The notes under the pieces: generated by a model
The model's input: the letters and a program-made list of their open reading frames with translations, nothing else
Database searches by the model: none
What the model was told of the DNA's origin: nothing
From: Astragalus membranaceus
Lineage: Eukaryota; Streptophyta; Magnoliopsida; Fabales; Fabaceae
NCBI GenBank assembly: GCA_039519185.1
Contig: CM076849.1
Coordinates: forward strand, 63,880,587-63,944,586
DNA: 64,000 nt
Direction of reading: 5' to 3'
Position numbers and translations under genes: made by a program
In this document: positions 1 to 10,558 of the stretch, one piece after another
Numbering within the stretch: the first letter of the stretch is position 1
Layout of the letters: each line of letters begins with the position of its first letter

Positions 1-104
1 AAGTATTAAGCAAAAATTTTGACTATCAATAATTGAAAAAGTTGGAAAATACCTTTATTAATTGTTGTAAAAGGCTAATCCTATATATATTTTTGTTAAT
101 TATT

Positions 105-378
105 TCCCGTTGAGACTCAAAAGTAAAATAATCATTTATAAAAAGGTATACACATTTTGAAAATAAACTCTAAAGTATTTCACGTGTAATGTTTCCCCGT
201 TGGAACTCAAAAGGAAAATATAAAAATAATTATTTTCAAAACATCTAATGTTTTCTTATCGAGACTCAAAAGTAAAATGTTCATTTATAAAAGATAAAAG
301 CACTCATAAAAGCAAAATATAAAAAATGGTTATACTCACGACGTGTTGCGTTTCCCGTTAGAAATCAAAAGTAGAACC
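105..378. repeat. Degenerate dispersed repeat, four copies
   Basis: A unit resembling CCCGTTGAGACTCAAAAGTA recurs near 107, 194, 254 and 351, with 60 to 97 bases between starts. Copies differ by several substitutions. No coding frame is associated. It may be a decayed satellite or part of an unrecognised element extending left of the window. Confidence 0.6.
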
Positions 379-608
379 AATAATGTATTTCGGGCGGTTC
401 AAACCGGTTCAACCCGGTTCGGTTCCCGGTTCTTTCCCGGTTCAAAGCGGTTCTTGGCGGTTCAATCCGGTTCTGGGGCGGTTATGGGGCGGTTCTTTGT
501 CCTGCGGTTCAAATGGGATTGAACCAACGGGCCAGGGGTCCGGTTCCCGGTTTCCGGTTCAACTGGTTAAACCGGCCGGTCCGGTCCGGTTTTTAAAACA
601 TTGGTTGT
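377..608. repeat. CCGGTT-rich tract, possible hAT-like MITE
   Basis: A GC-rich island in AT-rich DNA built from many CGGTTC / CCGGTT units. Its edges look loosely inverted: the left reads CCAATAATGTATTT and the right, reverse-complemented, reads CCAATGTTTTAAAAA. I could not fix a target-site duplication. The open frame running through it is low-complexity and not a believable protein. Confidence 0.4.
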
Positions 609-704
609 AGTGGTAACAAGAATTATTAAATCTTCATCTGTAAATGAGGAAAAATTAATAAATTCGAATTAATTTGACAAAAAAGACTTTTCAAAACAAA
701 AGTA

Positions 705-705
<1 letters not shown>

Positions 706-746
<41 letters not shown>
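706..746. repeat. (AG)n microsatellite
   Basis: About 40 bases of almost perfect AG dinucleotide repeat. Confidence 0.95.
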
Positions 747-925
747 TGATGTGATTTGAGTGTAAGAAAAAGTAAAAGTAAGATGTGACATATTTTATTT
801 TTTTAGTCAATTATTACAAATTTAACCCCAAAGTTAGATATATAGTAAATATAATAAATGTCTAATATAGTCAATTTAGTGGCATATTGTTTGATTATAT
901 TTATATATTTATATTTATATATATT

Positions 926-932
<7 letters not shown>

Positions 933-979
<47 letters not shown>
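933..979. repeat. (AT)n microsatellite
   Basis: About 46 bases of AT repeat, preceded by a degenerate TATATTTATAT run. Confidence 0.95.
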
Positions 980-983
<4 letters not shown>

Positions 984-2069
984 TTATACTACAGATATTA
1001 GATTACATAAATGAAAAACAGGTGGATAACCGAATAGGGGCACATGACAAACCATCTTAACCAATAAAGTTTGCTAAAATGTTTGCTAGATTAAAATTAT
1101 TGATCACGTTGTCAGTGGTGTATCTATGACCATGGTCTACGGTGGTCAAATGATTTAATTTAACAATTAATATATATCATCGTGTAGAAATTTTTTTACA
1201 ACGTTAGTCAATCACAAAACAACACATCATAAAAAATATTTGACTTTATCTCACCTACCTTAAAAAAAATTTACAGCGATGGTGTATACCAATTAAACAT
1301 ATTTTACTCTTCTAATTTGATAATTTTGGTACTTGTGATTTTTTCATTGCACTCTTTGTTGCTAAAAATCATGGATAGTGCAATTTTGTTCCCTTTTTTT
1401 TTTTTTCCAAAATTCACGATTTTTGACGACCAAAAGGGCATATAATATATGATTTTGAGGAAAAAAATTTCGAAATTAAGAAACCAAAATTGTCAAAGTA
1501 AAATAAAAGGACTAAAATCTCCAAGTTAACAAAAATTACCATATTAATAATAGACTTTTTTTGATCAAATGAGACTAATTAAACTAATGGACTTGTTATT
1601 GTTTTTTTATCTCGTTAGACAAATAAAGTTAGTTGGAGTAGCTAAATAAAATATTATTGGGGTAGCTAAATTTAAAGTATACCTAATTATCCAAATACAT
1701 ATATTATTTTTGGATAACCAAAACTGCCCCATAGTTACACTACCAACTGCTTATGGAGCTGCAATAGGAAAGAGTAGCAGGATGTGCAAAAAATAAAACT
1801 ACGAGTGTCAAAATATATTTTTCATAGGGGTATTGGTGCAAATTTTTAAATTTGAGCGTGTGCAGCTGCATACCCTGACCTATCTGCATGTTGTACCCTG
1901 TTTGATTTGAAAACTGTTTATTATTCTGGACAAAAGTGGGAGTAAGGGACTGGATAAAAACCCAAATTCATGTCACTCACAAAATCACGGTACAACTTCT
2001 GTCTCACAGTACAACTTTTTAATCACCCAAAACAATAGCAAAATATTATTTTTATTTTTTACTCAATAA

Positions 2070-2072
<3 letters not shown>
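980..2072. other. AT-rich spacer, no gene seen
   Basis: No frame of believable length or composition, no RNA gene and no recognisable transposon terminus. It includes a poly-T run near 1396-1407. Confidence 0.7.
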
Positions 2073-2114
<42 letters not shown>

Positions 2115-2215
2115 GCCTTCTTCTCTCTTTCTCTCTCCTCTCTCATTCTTCTCTATCCTTTCTCTCTTCCTCTCCCTCAGTACTCTCTCCTCTCACATCT
2201 CTTATATCTTCACAT
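2073..2215. repeat. (CT)n microsatellite and CT-rich tail
   Basis: A near-perfect CT repeat to about 2110, followed by about 100 bases of degenerate CT-rich sequence. Confidence 0.9.
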
Positions 2216-2820
2216 CACATGATCTCCCTCTAATCCAGTACTTGTCTGTTTGCAAATCAAATCAAATAAGTGAAATTCTTAGACTAAAAACAAAATTCGT
2301 GAATTTTATAAGGACCAAAAACTTATTTAACTCAAAACCAAATAAAATGGGGGATGGGGAAGTAGTAGTTGTATGTAGGGGTGTTAAAATCTAAACAATC
2401 ATAAATGAAACTTTAAATCGATCCAAAAAAAGTTGAAAACTGCCAAAATTAGTATCTTTTTGGATTTGTTTGAGCGGTATTGCAGCCCGAATTCATCTTA
2501 TGTTGGAGATTACTAGTTTGTATTTGTGATTTTTTAGAATCTTTTTATAGTAATAAGTGGTGGGTGCATAAGTTCAAAAATTAAAATAAAAATTACCATA
2601 TTTGTTTGTAATAATAATAGTTGTTAAATAGCATGAAACAATGTATGTTTGTTAAAATATTTAATAACTATGTCGTTTATAAATGAGAGTTAAAAGTGTA
2701 ATTTATAATTAAGTTCAAGATAAATGATTGTTCAAATGAAAGATGTATTATACTTTGAATATTTGCCAAAAAAGCTACAAAAATCCACCATAAACCCAAA
2801 AAAGAATGAAAAATGAACGA
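2216..2820. other. AT-rich spacer, no gene seen
   Basis: No coding, RNA or transposon signature that I can support. Confidence 0.65.
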
Positions 2821-2821
2821 C

Positions 2822-2960
2822 TTTGACACATACCCATTACCCCAAATGATGAAAACATCGAATGAAAATGAATAATTTTGCCACATGCCCATTACCCCAA
2901 ATGAAGAAACATTGAATGAAAAACGAAATTTTTTGCCACATACCCATTACCCCTGAATAG
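2822..2960. repeat. Tandem repeat of about 56 bp, 2.5 copies
   Basis: Copies start near 2822, 2877 and 2933. The core is CACATACCCATTACCCC, followed in the first two copies by AAATGAWGAAA..GAATGAAAA. It lies just 3' of the pectinesterase fragment on the minus strand, in what would be its first intron. Confidence 0.8.
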
Positions 2961-2990
2961 GAACAAATCATGGAGAAAATGAGCATACTT

Positions 2991-3202
2991 GGTGGTGATC
3001 GATTTTGGTGGCAGTGTTGTTCCAGGTAAGCAAAGTGTCCTCAGGGCAGAGACCATGAAATTCTTGGTCTTGGGTACATACACCTGGCTGTCGGCAGATT
3101 CCCTGGCGATACCCAAATAACTGTCTGACAAGTGTTACCGAGCGGCACGGCGTTGATTGCTTCTTGCAGCGTTTGAAAATCTCCGGTTCCGTCCTGTGAC
3201 AT
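2991..3202 (-). pseudogene. Pectinesterase exon fragment (broken)
   Basis: Reading leftward from an ATG at 3202, the three frames together give the start of a plant pectin methylesterase catalytic domain, an enzyme that de-esterifies cell-wall pectin. It begins SQDGTGDFQTLQEAINAVPL, continues with VYVPKTKNF, and ends with a PEDTLLTWNNTATKIDHHQ block. At least two frameshifts, near 3085 and 3044, separate these pieces, so it cannot encode an enzyme. The block ends at CAA followed by GTATGC, a plausible splice donor at 2990, so this looks like one exon with its 3' boundary kept. The catalytic QTL/QDT, DFIFG and LGRPW regions are absent. The CACTA terminus begins 42 bases upstream, so the piece is either a disrupted gene or a captured exon. 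Confidence 0.8.
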
Positions 3203-3243
3203 TGTGTATACGCAAGATAATGATCAACATAATGATCAACTAT

Positions 3244-3492
3244 CACTACAAAAAAAATACATAGTAGCGACGCATTTTAGCGACAGACTCATGGTTCGTC
3301 GCTAAAAACATCATTAGCGACGGATTTTAGCGTAATTAGCGATGGAACATGCTTTAATTGTTTACGAGGTGATTAGCGACAGATTTTGGAGCATTTAGCG
3401 ACTGATTTTACAAGGCAGGAAAATGCGAAATTTTTGTTTTGAATTAGCGACGGATTTAGTGAGGGATTTCCATCGCTAATCAAGGGGAAATG
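3244..3492 (+). repeat. CACTA left terminus, copy 1
   Basis: Starts CACTACAAAAAAA at 3244 and carries about six TTAGCGACGGA-type units before a second complete terminus interrupts it at 3493. Confidence 0.85.
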
Positions 3493-4004
3493 CACTACAA
3501 AAAAAAGACGGATTAGCGACAGACAGGGCGTCCGTCGCTAAAAACAATATTAGCGACGGAAAATGTACTCAGTTAGCGACGGATTGGGTTTTGGTTGAAA
3601 ACGAGGTATTTAGCGACGGAAATTGGCTAAATTAGCGACGGATTCAACATGGCGCGAATTTGAAAATTTTGGTTCGAATTAGCGACAGATTTGCCTCACT
3701 AAAATCCGTCGCTAATATTTGGAAACTGTGCCACTGACCATTGTAGTGTATTTGACACGTGGCCAAAGTAAGCGACGGACTTCCCTCACTAAATCCGTCG
3801 CTAATCTTGGGGAAATGTGCCACTCTGATCGTTGCAGCTTATTTGACACGTGGCGAAAGTTAGCGACGAAATTCCCTCTCTAAATCCGTCGCTAAATGTT
3901 AATTTTTTTTATAAACCCGAATTCTTTCTTTCCTCTTTCATTTCTTCCTCTTCCTCTTTCATTTCTTCCTCTTCTCTGTTTTCCTCTTCCTCTTTCATTT
4001 CTTC
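3493..4004 (+). repeat. CACTA left terminus, copy 2
   Basis: Starts CACTACAAAAAAAAGACG. It contains TTAGCGACGGA / TCCGTCGCTAA units and two near-repeats of a 90-base module with GACACGTGGC at 3755 and 3846, then a CT-rich leader from about 3910. The third terminus interrupts it at 4005. Confidence 0.85.
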
Positions 4005-4410
4005 CACTACAAAAAAACGAGTGATTAGCGACGGAATTTAGCGACGGAATGTAGATCCGTCACAAATAAAAACATTAGCGACGGAATTTTACAATATTAG
4101 CGACGGAACTGGTTTTATTAACTTAGCGACAGAATTCCACTTATTTAGCGACGAATTTGACAAGGCGCGCAGGAACGAAAAGTTTGAATTTTATTAGCGA
4201 CGGATTGCCGCCGCTAAGAATCTGTCGCTAATCATAGTAAATTGCGCAACTGACCGTTTCAGTTTAATTGACGCGTGGCACAATTTTCAAAGATTAGCGA
4301 CAGATTTCCGTCGCTAATAATCCGTCGCTAAGCTTTGAAAATTGTGCCACTGTCCGTTACAGTTCAATTTGACACGTGGGTCAAAGTTAGCGACGGAAAT
4401 CCGTCTCTAG
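4005..4410 (+). repeat. CACTA left terminus, copy 3
   Basis: Starts CACTACAAAAAAACG, followed by TTAGCGACGGA units in both orientations and two more GACRCGTGG modules (4270 and 4371). It leads directly into the leader of the transposase gene, so it probably belongs to the copy that owns that gene. Confidence 0.85.
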
Positions 4411-4662
4411 ATCCCTCCCTCTTTTCTCTCTTTCTTTCCTCTTCTCCATTCTTTCTGTCTCCACGAATCCTCTCCCTCTCCGAACCGTCCACCGTCCACG
4501 CCACCGCCACCGTCCACGCCACCGCAACCGCACCGGATCCCTCCCTATTTTCTCTCTTTCTTTCCTCTTCTCCATTCTTTCTCTCAGACTCTCCCTCTCC
4601 GAACCGTCCACCGTCCACGCCTTCGCCACCGCACCACCACCGTTCACGCCACCGCACCACCA
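4411..4662 (+). repeat. Imperfect 126-bp tandem duplication in transposase leader
   Basis: The block starting ATCCCTCCCTCTTTTCTCTC at 4411 recurs at 4537 with a few changes and a small deletion. It is CT-rich, then CCGTCCACC-rich. It lies upstream of a candidate splice donor near 4680 (CCAAG|GTTTGT), so it would be 5' untranslated sequence. The open frames across it in both strands are composition artefacts. Confidence 0.75.
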
Positions 4663-4679
4663 CCATCCACGTTACCAAG

Positions 4680-5469
4680 GTTTGTTTCTTCTCTGTCTCT
4701 TTCTTCCTCCACGAATTTTCTCTCTATTTTTCACTAATTTTGTTTCTGTCTCTCTATTTCACACAGTCACCAGACCTCTATTTCGCAAGTCACCGGACAA
4801 CCACCGCACCGGACAGCCACCACAGTCACAGTCACAGTCACGGTTAGTTTTTTTTTTTTCGAATTGATTTTTTGTTCAGTTGTTTTTAGTTGTGAAATGT
4901 GAGTTTTAAATGTGTATGTTATTATAGGATAAAATTTTATTGTTAGAAATATTAAGATTAGTGTTTATGATTGTGAAATTTGAAAGGTTTATGTATGTGT
5001 TTAAGATAGTGTTTAGAATTGTAGAATAAAATTGTTGTTGTTGTTAATTAGAAAGTTGTAATTGAAAGAAGTAATTGGAATTGAATTGAAATTGAAAAAT
5101 GTAATTGAATAGTGTATGTGTTTAAGATAGTGTAATTGTAAGTGTATGAAATGTGTATGTTGTTGGAGATGTTAATTGAAAAGTGTATGTTTGTTAGAGT
5201 TGTTAATTGAAAAATGTCTAATTGGAGTTGATAATTGGTGACAAGTGTATGTTAATTTTGAAATGTGTATGTTGTTAATTGAAAAATGTGTAATGGTAAT
5301 GTGTATGTCGTTTGAGATGTTAAATTGTTGTTTTGATGTTTGATGAACCCTAGGTTAGATAACTATTTGATGTTGTTATTGTGTGTTGTTGATGGAAGAG
5401 GGTGAGGTTTTATTGGTTTTATATTGGGAATGTTATGAGAATGTAAAACATTTTTTTAAATGCGTGTAG
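4680..5469 (+). other. Probable leader intron of CACTA transposase
   Basis: AT/GT-rich sequence with no coding potential and many degenerate GTGTATG and GTTAATTGAAAA units. It begins with a possible donor (GTTTGT) and ends GTGTAG directly before the transposase ATG at 5470. The second gene at 8626 is likewise preceded directly by a TAG acceptor. Confidence 0.5.
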
Positions 5470-8438
5470 ATGAATTGGAGTCAATTGAATCGTGGTTGGG
5501 TGTATGATCGGTTATATCCGGGAAGAGCGTTTTTAAAGAAAACTTTTGTAAATGGGGTTGAAGAATTTATTAGGGTAGCATGGCAACATGATTTAACTAA
5601 AGAGGAAGGGGGATTAGATGTCCATGCCTTAAATGCAAGGGTGTACCTATTAGTACTGATGATGAAGTCAGGGAGCACTTGTATCGTCTTGGGTTTATGC
5701 CTAATTATTGGATTTGGGTGGACCATGGAGAAGTACTTCCGAATTAGATGTCCATGCCTTAAATGCAAGGGTGTACCTATTAGTACTGATGATGAAGTCA
5801 GGGAGCACTTGTATCGTCTTGGGTTTATGCCTAATTATTGGATTTGGGTGGACCATGGAGAAGTACTTCCGAATTTTCACGTAGGGGCTTCAAGCAATTC
5901 TGGTGGTTTTGTTCCATCTAATGAACAATTTGAGTCGATGGAAAACATGATTTGTGATGGTCTCAGGGTGAATGTGCCATTTGATGAACCTCAGTATGAC
6001 GATCATGATGAACTTCCAAATGAAGAAGCACAGAGATTCTATAATTTGTTAAGGGAGTCAAACAAACCGTTGTTTGAAGGCTCGCCAGAGTCAAAATTAT
6101 CTATTTCTGTGAAGCTTTTAGCTCTCAAGTCCATGAGTAATATTTCTGAGTTGGATTTAGATTATGTGACTAAAATGATGATCGATGCGACACCTAATAA
6201 GGATAATTTGCCAAAAAATTGTTATGAAGCAAAGATGTTAGTTTCGAAACTGGGAGTGGAATGTAAGAAGATTGATTGTTGTGTGGATGGGCACATGTTG
6301 TTTTACAATAACGAATTTGGTAAAAGCGATGGTGCACTACTGGAATGCAAATTCTGTGGAAAGCCGAGGTATCATGTTCGTAAAGGGGGAAAATGTAATT
6401 ATAAACTCATCCCTGTAAAGTCGATGTTCTATTTGTCTATAATTCCAAGGTTGCAAAGAATGTTTGCATCGGCTGAAATTGCGAAGAAAATGACGTGGCA
6501 TTATGAGAATAGGCGTACCTCAGACATTTTACGCCACCCATCTGACGGTGAAGCGTGGAAACACTTTGATCAAGTGCATTCAGATTTTGCCTCAGACCCA
6601 CGAAATGTTCGACTTGGCTTGTGCTCTGATGGATTTACTCCATATATCCAAGCATCAGCGTCGCCCTATTCCTGTTGGCCAGTCATTGTTACCCCTTACA
6701 ATCTTCCTCCTGAGATGTGCATGACTAAACCTTATATGTTTTTGACTTGTATGATACCTGGTCCAACCAATCCAAAAGCTAACATTGATATCTTTTTGGA
6801 ACCCCTAATTGATGATCTCAAGAGATTGTGGGGTGGTGTTTTGACATATGATGCAGCACAAAAAAAATAATTTTATGATGAGAGCGTCATTGATGTGGAC
6901 AATAAATGACTTCCCTGCTTATGGTATGTTGTCTGGTTGGGGGACTCACGGTAGATTGGCATGTCCCCACTGCATGGAACACACAAAAGCGTTTACGTTG
7001 AAATACGGGGGGAAGAGTTCTTGGTTTGATTCGCATCGTAGATTCTTACCGTCGGGTCATGAATTTAGAAAGAACAAGAAGGCCTTCAAGGATGGGGTAG
7101 TCGAAAGAGATAGACCACCGCCTTTGTTAACATCAGGTGAAATCTGGATGAGAGTTATCGATTTGCCACAAGCCACAGAGGTAGGTGTGCTCTCCCGATT
7201 GAACGGTTATGGACGACTGCATAACTGGACAAAAAGAAGCATATTTTAGAATCTCCCATATTGGAAAGATAATCAATTGAGACACAATCTTGATGTTATG
7301 CACATCGAGAAGAATTTCTTTGACAACATATTTTACACTGTGATGAATGTGAAAGATAGAACCAAAGACAATAATAAAGCTAGAATGGATTCTGCTCTTT
7401 ACTGTAGCAAACATCGATCCAATTTGAATTCGGTGCAAATGACTAATGGCAAGATGTTAAAACCTAAAGCTAATTATTGTCTAACACCCGAAGAAGCAAG
7501 TGATGTTTGTCGATGGTTGAAGGGATTGAGGATGCCAGATGGTTATTCTTCTAACCTTGTAAGATGTGCGGATGTGAACACTGGGAAGATGTATGGGATG
7601 AAAAGTCATGATTGCCATGTATTCTCATGGAGTGTTTGCTTCCCATTGCTTTTGATTCATTACCAAAGAGTGTTTTGGAACCACTTACTGAAGTGAGTCA
7701 ATTTTTTAAGAATATGTGCTCTTCAACAATGAGAAAGGATGATCTTATTAAGATGGAGCAGAATATTCCTTTCATTATCTGTAAGTTGGAGAGAATACTT
7801 CCTCCTGGTTTCTTTGATTCCATGGAGCATCTCCCGGTTCACCTTCCATATGAAGCAAGACTTGGTGGGCCAGTTCACTATAGGTGGATGTATCCATTTG
7901 AGAGGTAATTGTCTATTTTAGCATTTTAATTACAGTGGCCTTTAGTATGACTATTTGTTCAATCAAGCGTTCTTCTTTCATATATAGATTAATGGGTGAT
8001 TATAAACGATCTGTGAAGAATAAAGCTAGAGTTGAAGGATCGATATGCGCGGCTTACTTACACTGAAACAATTTATTTTTGTTCTCATTATTTCAACAAC
8101 TTTATGTTGTCAAGAAATAATAGAAACGAAATGGAGGTTGAAGAAGAAAGACACGCACTCACTTTATCTGTGTTTACCAAACCTGGTCGCCCTCAGGAAA
8201 GAAGTCGACCAACTGGTTATCAGATAAAGAGTATGAATCAGCACATGTTCATGTCTTGATCAATTGCACCGAAGTTAAACCAATTGATACCTTACGTGAT
8301 GATCGACTCTCCGTTGAAGAAGTTGAACCATGTGAACCAGTACCAGAAGTGACTGAAGAGGAAGAAGAGACTAGAGATGAAGAGGAGGAAGAATATACTG
8401 AAGATGAAGAAGACGAAGAATATGAATATTTAGAGTAG
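5470..8438 (+). pseudogene. CACTA transposase (Transposase_21 type), decayed
   Basis: Nuclear transposase that would cut at the CACTA ends. In order: a transposase-associated N-terminal domain with the RCPCLKCKG motif and HLYRLGF..NYWIWVDHGE (5750-5870); Transposase_21 core with HPSDGEAWKHFDQVH and RNVRLGLCSDGFTP (6530-6650), then IPGPTNPKANIDIFLEPLI; the second half from GVLTYDA through LDVMHIEKNFF (about 7310); a DUF4218-like part ending HLPYEARLGGPVHYRWMYPF; a clean GT..AG intron at 7905-7987; and an acidic tail (8340-8438) of mostly E and D. Lesions: a 130-bp tandem duplication with a frame change near 5613, an extra A in an A8 run (6860-6867), a TAG at 7247-7249 where W is expected, and frameshifts near 7620, 8050 and 8240. 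It is non-functional. Confidence 0.88.
5613..5872 (+). repeat. Exact 130-bp tandem duplication inside transposase
   Basis: Bases 5613-5742 and 5743-5872 read as identical. Because 130 is not a multiple of three, the two copies are read in different frames of one open stretch. The second copy gives the conserved RCPCLKC domain and the first gives an unrelated peptide. Confidence 0.95.
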
Positions 8439-8625
8439 TCTTATTAGTATTAATGTTGTTATCATTATTACATTAATGTTCTAATTATCGTCATTATATT
8501 AGTATTAATGTTGTTATCATTATTAGATTATGTTGTTATCATTATTACATTAATGTTGAAATTATCGTGATTATATTAGTGTTCTTGTTATCATTATTAT
8601 TAGAGTCTTGTTATTGTTCATAGAT

Positions 8626-9245
8626 ATGCATCCAGGAGAAAGTTCGGACCCATCGAGACATGGGAAGAGGCATCATCGTCGTAGACAATGTGAGGTGACA
8701 TTAGTTAATATTGGGAATAACTCATTTATTGGAACGCCTCAGACCACCTCTCCAATTGCCCCACCGGTGGTTCAGCCTACGTCTCCACCAGTTGGGTATA
8801 TGCCTACACCAGGGGGGTATATGCCTACACCAGGGTTGCATACACCAGGGTATACGCCTATACCACCTGGGTATATGCATATACCACCTGGGTATATGCC
8901 TACACCAGGGTTATCGATGCCTACACCAGCTGAGCCCCATGGTGATGCCTATACTGATGAGCCCCATGTTGGTGTTACTGATTCGGATTCATCGACTGAT
9001 GACGAGGATGTGCAGGTAGTTGTCGGCAATGATGGTATCAAACGCAAAGTCATCTATCCCTATGGTAACACGTAAGTATTGTTTGAATTTTTTAGTTTAA
9101 ATTAATTATGCAATGACTTATATATATGTGTGTTTTATTGTTTGATATATATGTTTTGTTATGCAGGTTGCTTCCTGCGAAGGCCGCTTCATCGCATATC
9201 ACATATGTCATTCAGAAAATGTATTTTAAAACTTCACATTTCTAA
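8626..9245 (+). CDS. CACTA second protein, proline-rich, two exons
   Basis: Accessory protein encoded 3' of the transposase, as in En/Spm elements whose second product binds subterminal repeats. The chosen start is the ATG at 8626, which directly follows a TAG acceptor; an in-frame ATG also exists at 8608. Exon 1 (8626-9071) encodes a basic patch (HGKRHHRRR), then about six copies of a GYMPTPG-like unit, then an acidic stretch (DSDSSTDDEDV) and GIKRKVIYPYGN. The donor is GTAAGT at 9072 and the acceptor ATGCAG at 9161-9166. Exon 2 continues LLPAKAASSHITYVIQKMYF and stops at 9243-9245. The conserved downstream plant-transposase domain that normally follows is missing, so the protein is probably truncated. 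Function is inferred from position. Confidence 0.6.
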
Positions 9246-9390
9246 ATTTTTTACTATTAGTTAATGCATTCTATTTCTAATTGTAATACTGCGTGACTAT
9301 ATATATTTTTATTTGTTTTTTCATCAAGCATGACTGTGTATGTATATAAAATGTATAAATAATATATAAATAAATATATTAATATTTATA

Positions 9391-9422
<32 letters not shown>

Positions 9423-9466
9423 GGGTATTATTGTCATTTATTAAATATGATAGTTTCTTTCCTCTC
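9246..9466. other. CACTA internal remnant with (AT)n
   Basis: AT-rich, with an AT microsatellite near 9398-9421. The final CTCTC (9462-9466) is the target-site duplication of gypsy element A1. Confidence 0.6.
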
Positions 9467-9917
9467 TGTAACACCCCGGTATTTTTATCGACTAAAAATG
9501 CCCGAGTGCACATTAGTAACACATCAGAGATATATTTCCTGCTTAGACACTGAATATCACTATAAATTTTTCGCTGAATATAAACCAAACAGTCTTATTT
9601 ACAAACAAGACAATACAGTTCTCAGACCATAAACCATCAGCATCTATAGTATTCAGTATCATACAAGAAAGCGGAAGACAGATATAACACTAAAGAAATA
9701 AGGTTGTGATACACAGATAACAAGGAAAGATATACACTTAAGCATAAAGGCAAGTCTTCAGCAACCATCCGAGTACCACCTACTCGTGCCTCTTGGATCT
9801 CCACTTTCCCTATTTATCTGTAAAACAACAACATTTAAACAGTGAGATACAATCTCAGTGAGTTCTACCGAGACCCCTACTAACACTCTCGGTTCAATTA
9901 TGAAATTATGTTATAAC

Positions 9918-10080
9918 TCAGTGTGTCACCGACTGCACCAATGCTAATCCCGGTAAACCATACCACAAAACCATGGTAACGTACCACCGACTGCCCCAAG
10001 GCTAATCCCGATGAACGTTACTCAATACTCTTCGACACACCACCAACTGCCCCAAGGCTAATCCCGGCGAACCCCTTACC
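9918..10080 (-). repeat. LTR stem-loop array, three units (A1 3' LTR)
   Basis: Three units of the type CACCGACTGC..AATCCCGG start near 9928, 9985 and 10042. The middle one is flanked by GTAACGT and ACGTTAC, a perfect 7-bp stem shared with element C. Confidence 0.75.
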
Positions 10081-10453
10081 AATAATAGTTTCACTATTGG
10101 CCTCAGAGCCTATGGTAAGGGTTCATGACTACCCCGCCTAGTATGTCAACATGGGTCGTCACCCAAACTCGATATAATATATATATCTATAATCATATGA
10201 ACTCAAGGTTCATTTACCTCAGACAAATAATTGAACATTACAAGTTAAATCCACATTCACTCTCACATACTAATTCGTCATTTTTCAACACAATTTACGA
10301 ATCTAAAAACAGTTCATTTTACCTTAAAAATAGAATATTCAGTTAGGCCTCTGAATAAGCTTTCAAACGCATCTTAGAACACCTCAATCGGGTTCCCGGA
10401 TCAAAAGTTATCGTGAAAACAAAATCAGTGAAAAACTGTTGAAAATCTGCAAA

Positions 10454-10558
10454 CCGTCGCGACGCGAACTGATACCGTCGCGACGCGAAATTCGTCAAAA
10501 ACATTTGTGTGAAAAAACTGGGCCTGGTCGCGACGCGATGGGGACGGGTCGCGACGCG
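10454..10558. repeat. TCGCGACGCGA palindrome cluster
   Basis: Four copies of GTCGCGACGCGA in otherwise AT-rich LTR sequence. The other A1 LTR has three copies (27296-27380), one having been lost with a 20-base deletion. Confidence 0.85.

Larger units (their letters stand above)
3244..9466 (+). mobile_element. CACTA (En/Spm) transposon, left part
   Basis: DNA transposon of the CACTA superfamily. It begins with CACTACAAAAAAA, the expected terminal motif, followed by dense subterminal repeats of TTAGCGACGGA in both orientations. Inside are a CT-rich leader, a transposase gene of the Transposase_21 / DUF4218 type and a second proline-rich gene. No right end occurs before gypsy element A1 cuts in at 9467. 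A compatible right terminus is found at 42166-42483. All coding parts are decayed, so this copy is not autonomous. Confidence 0.9.

Noticed and set aside
2677..2892. Frames of 71 and 79 codons on the minus strand near the pectinesterase piece
   Set aside because: The first covers a tandem repeat; the second overlaps the pectinesterase fragment in a shifted frame and is only part of it.
4335..4847. Open frames of 170 and 104 codons in the CACTA leader
   Set aside because: Ser/Pro/His- or Arg/Glu-rich frames created by a duplicated CT-rich tract; no start context or family similarity.
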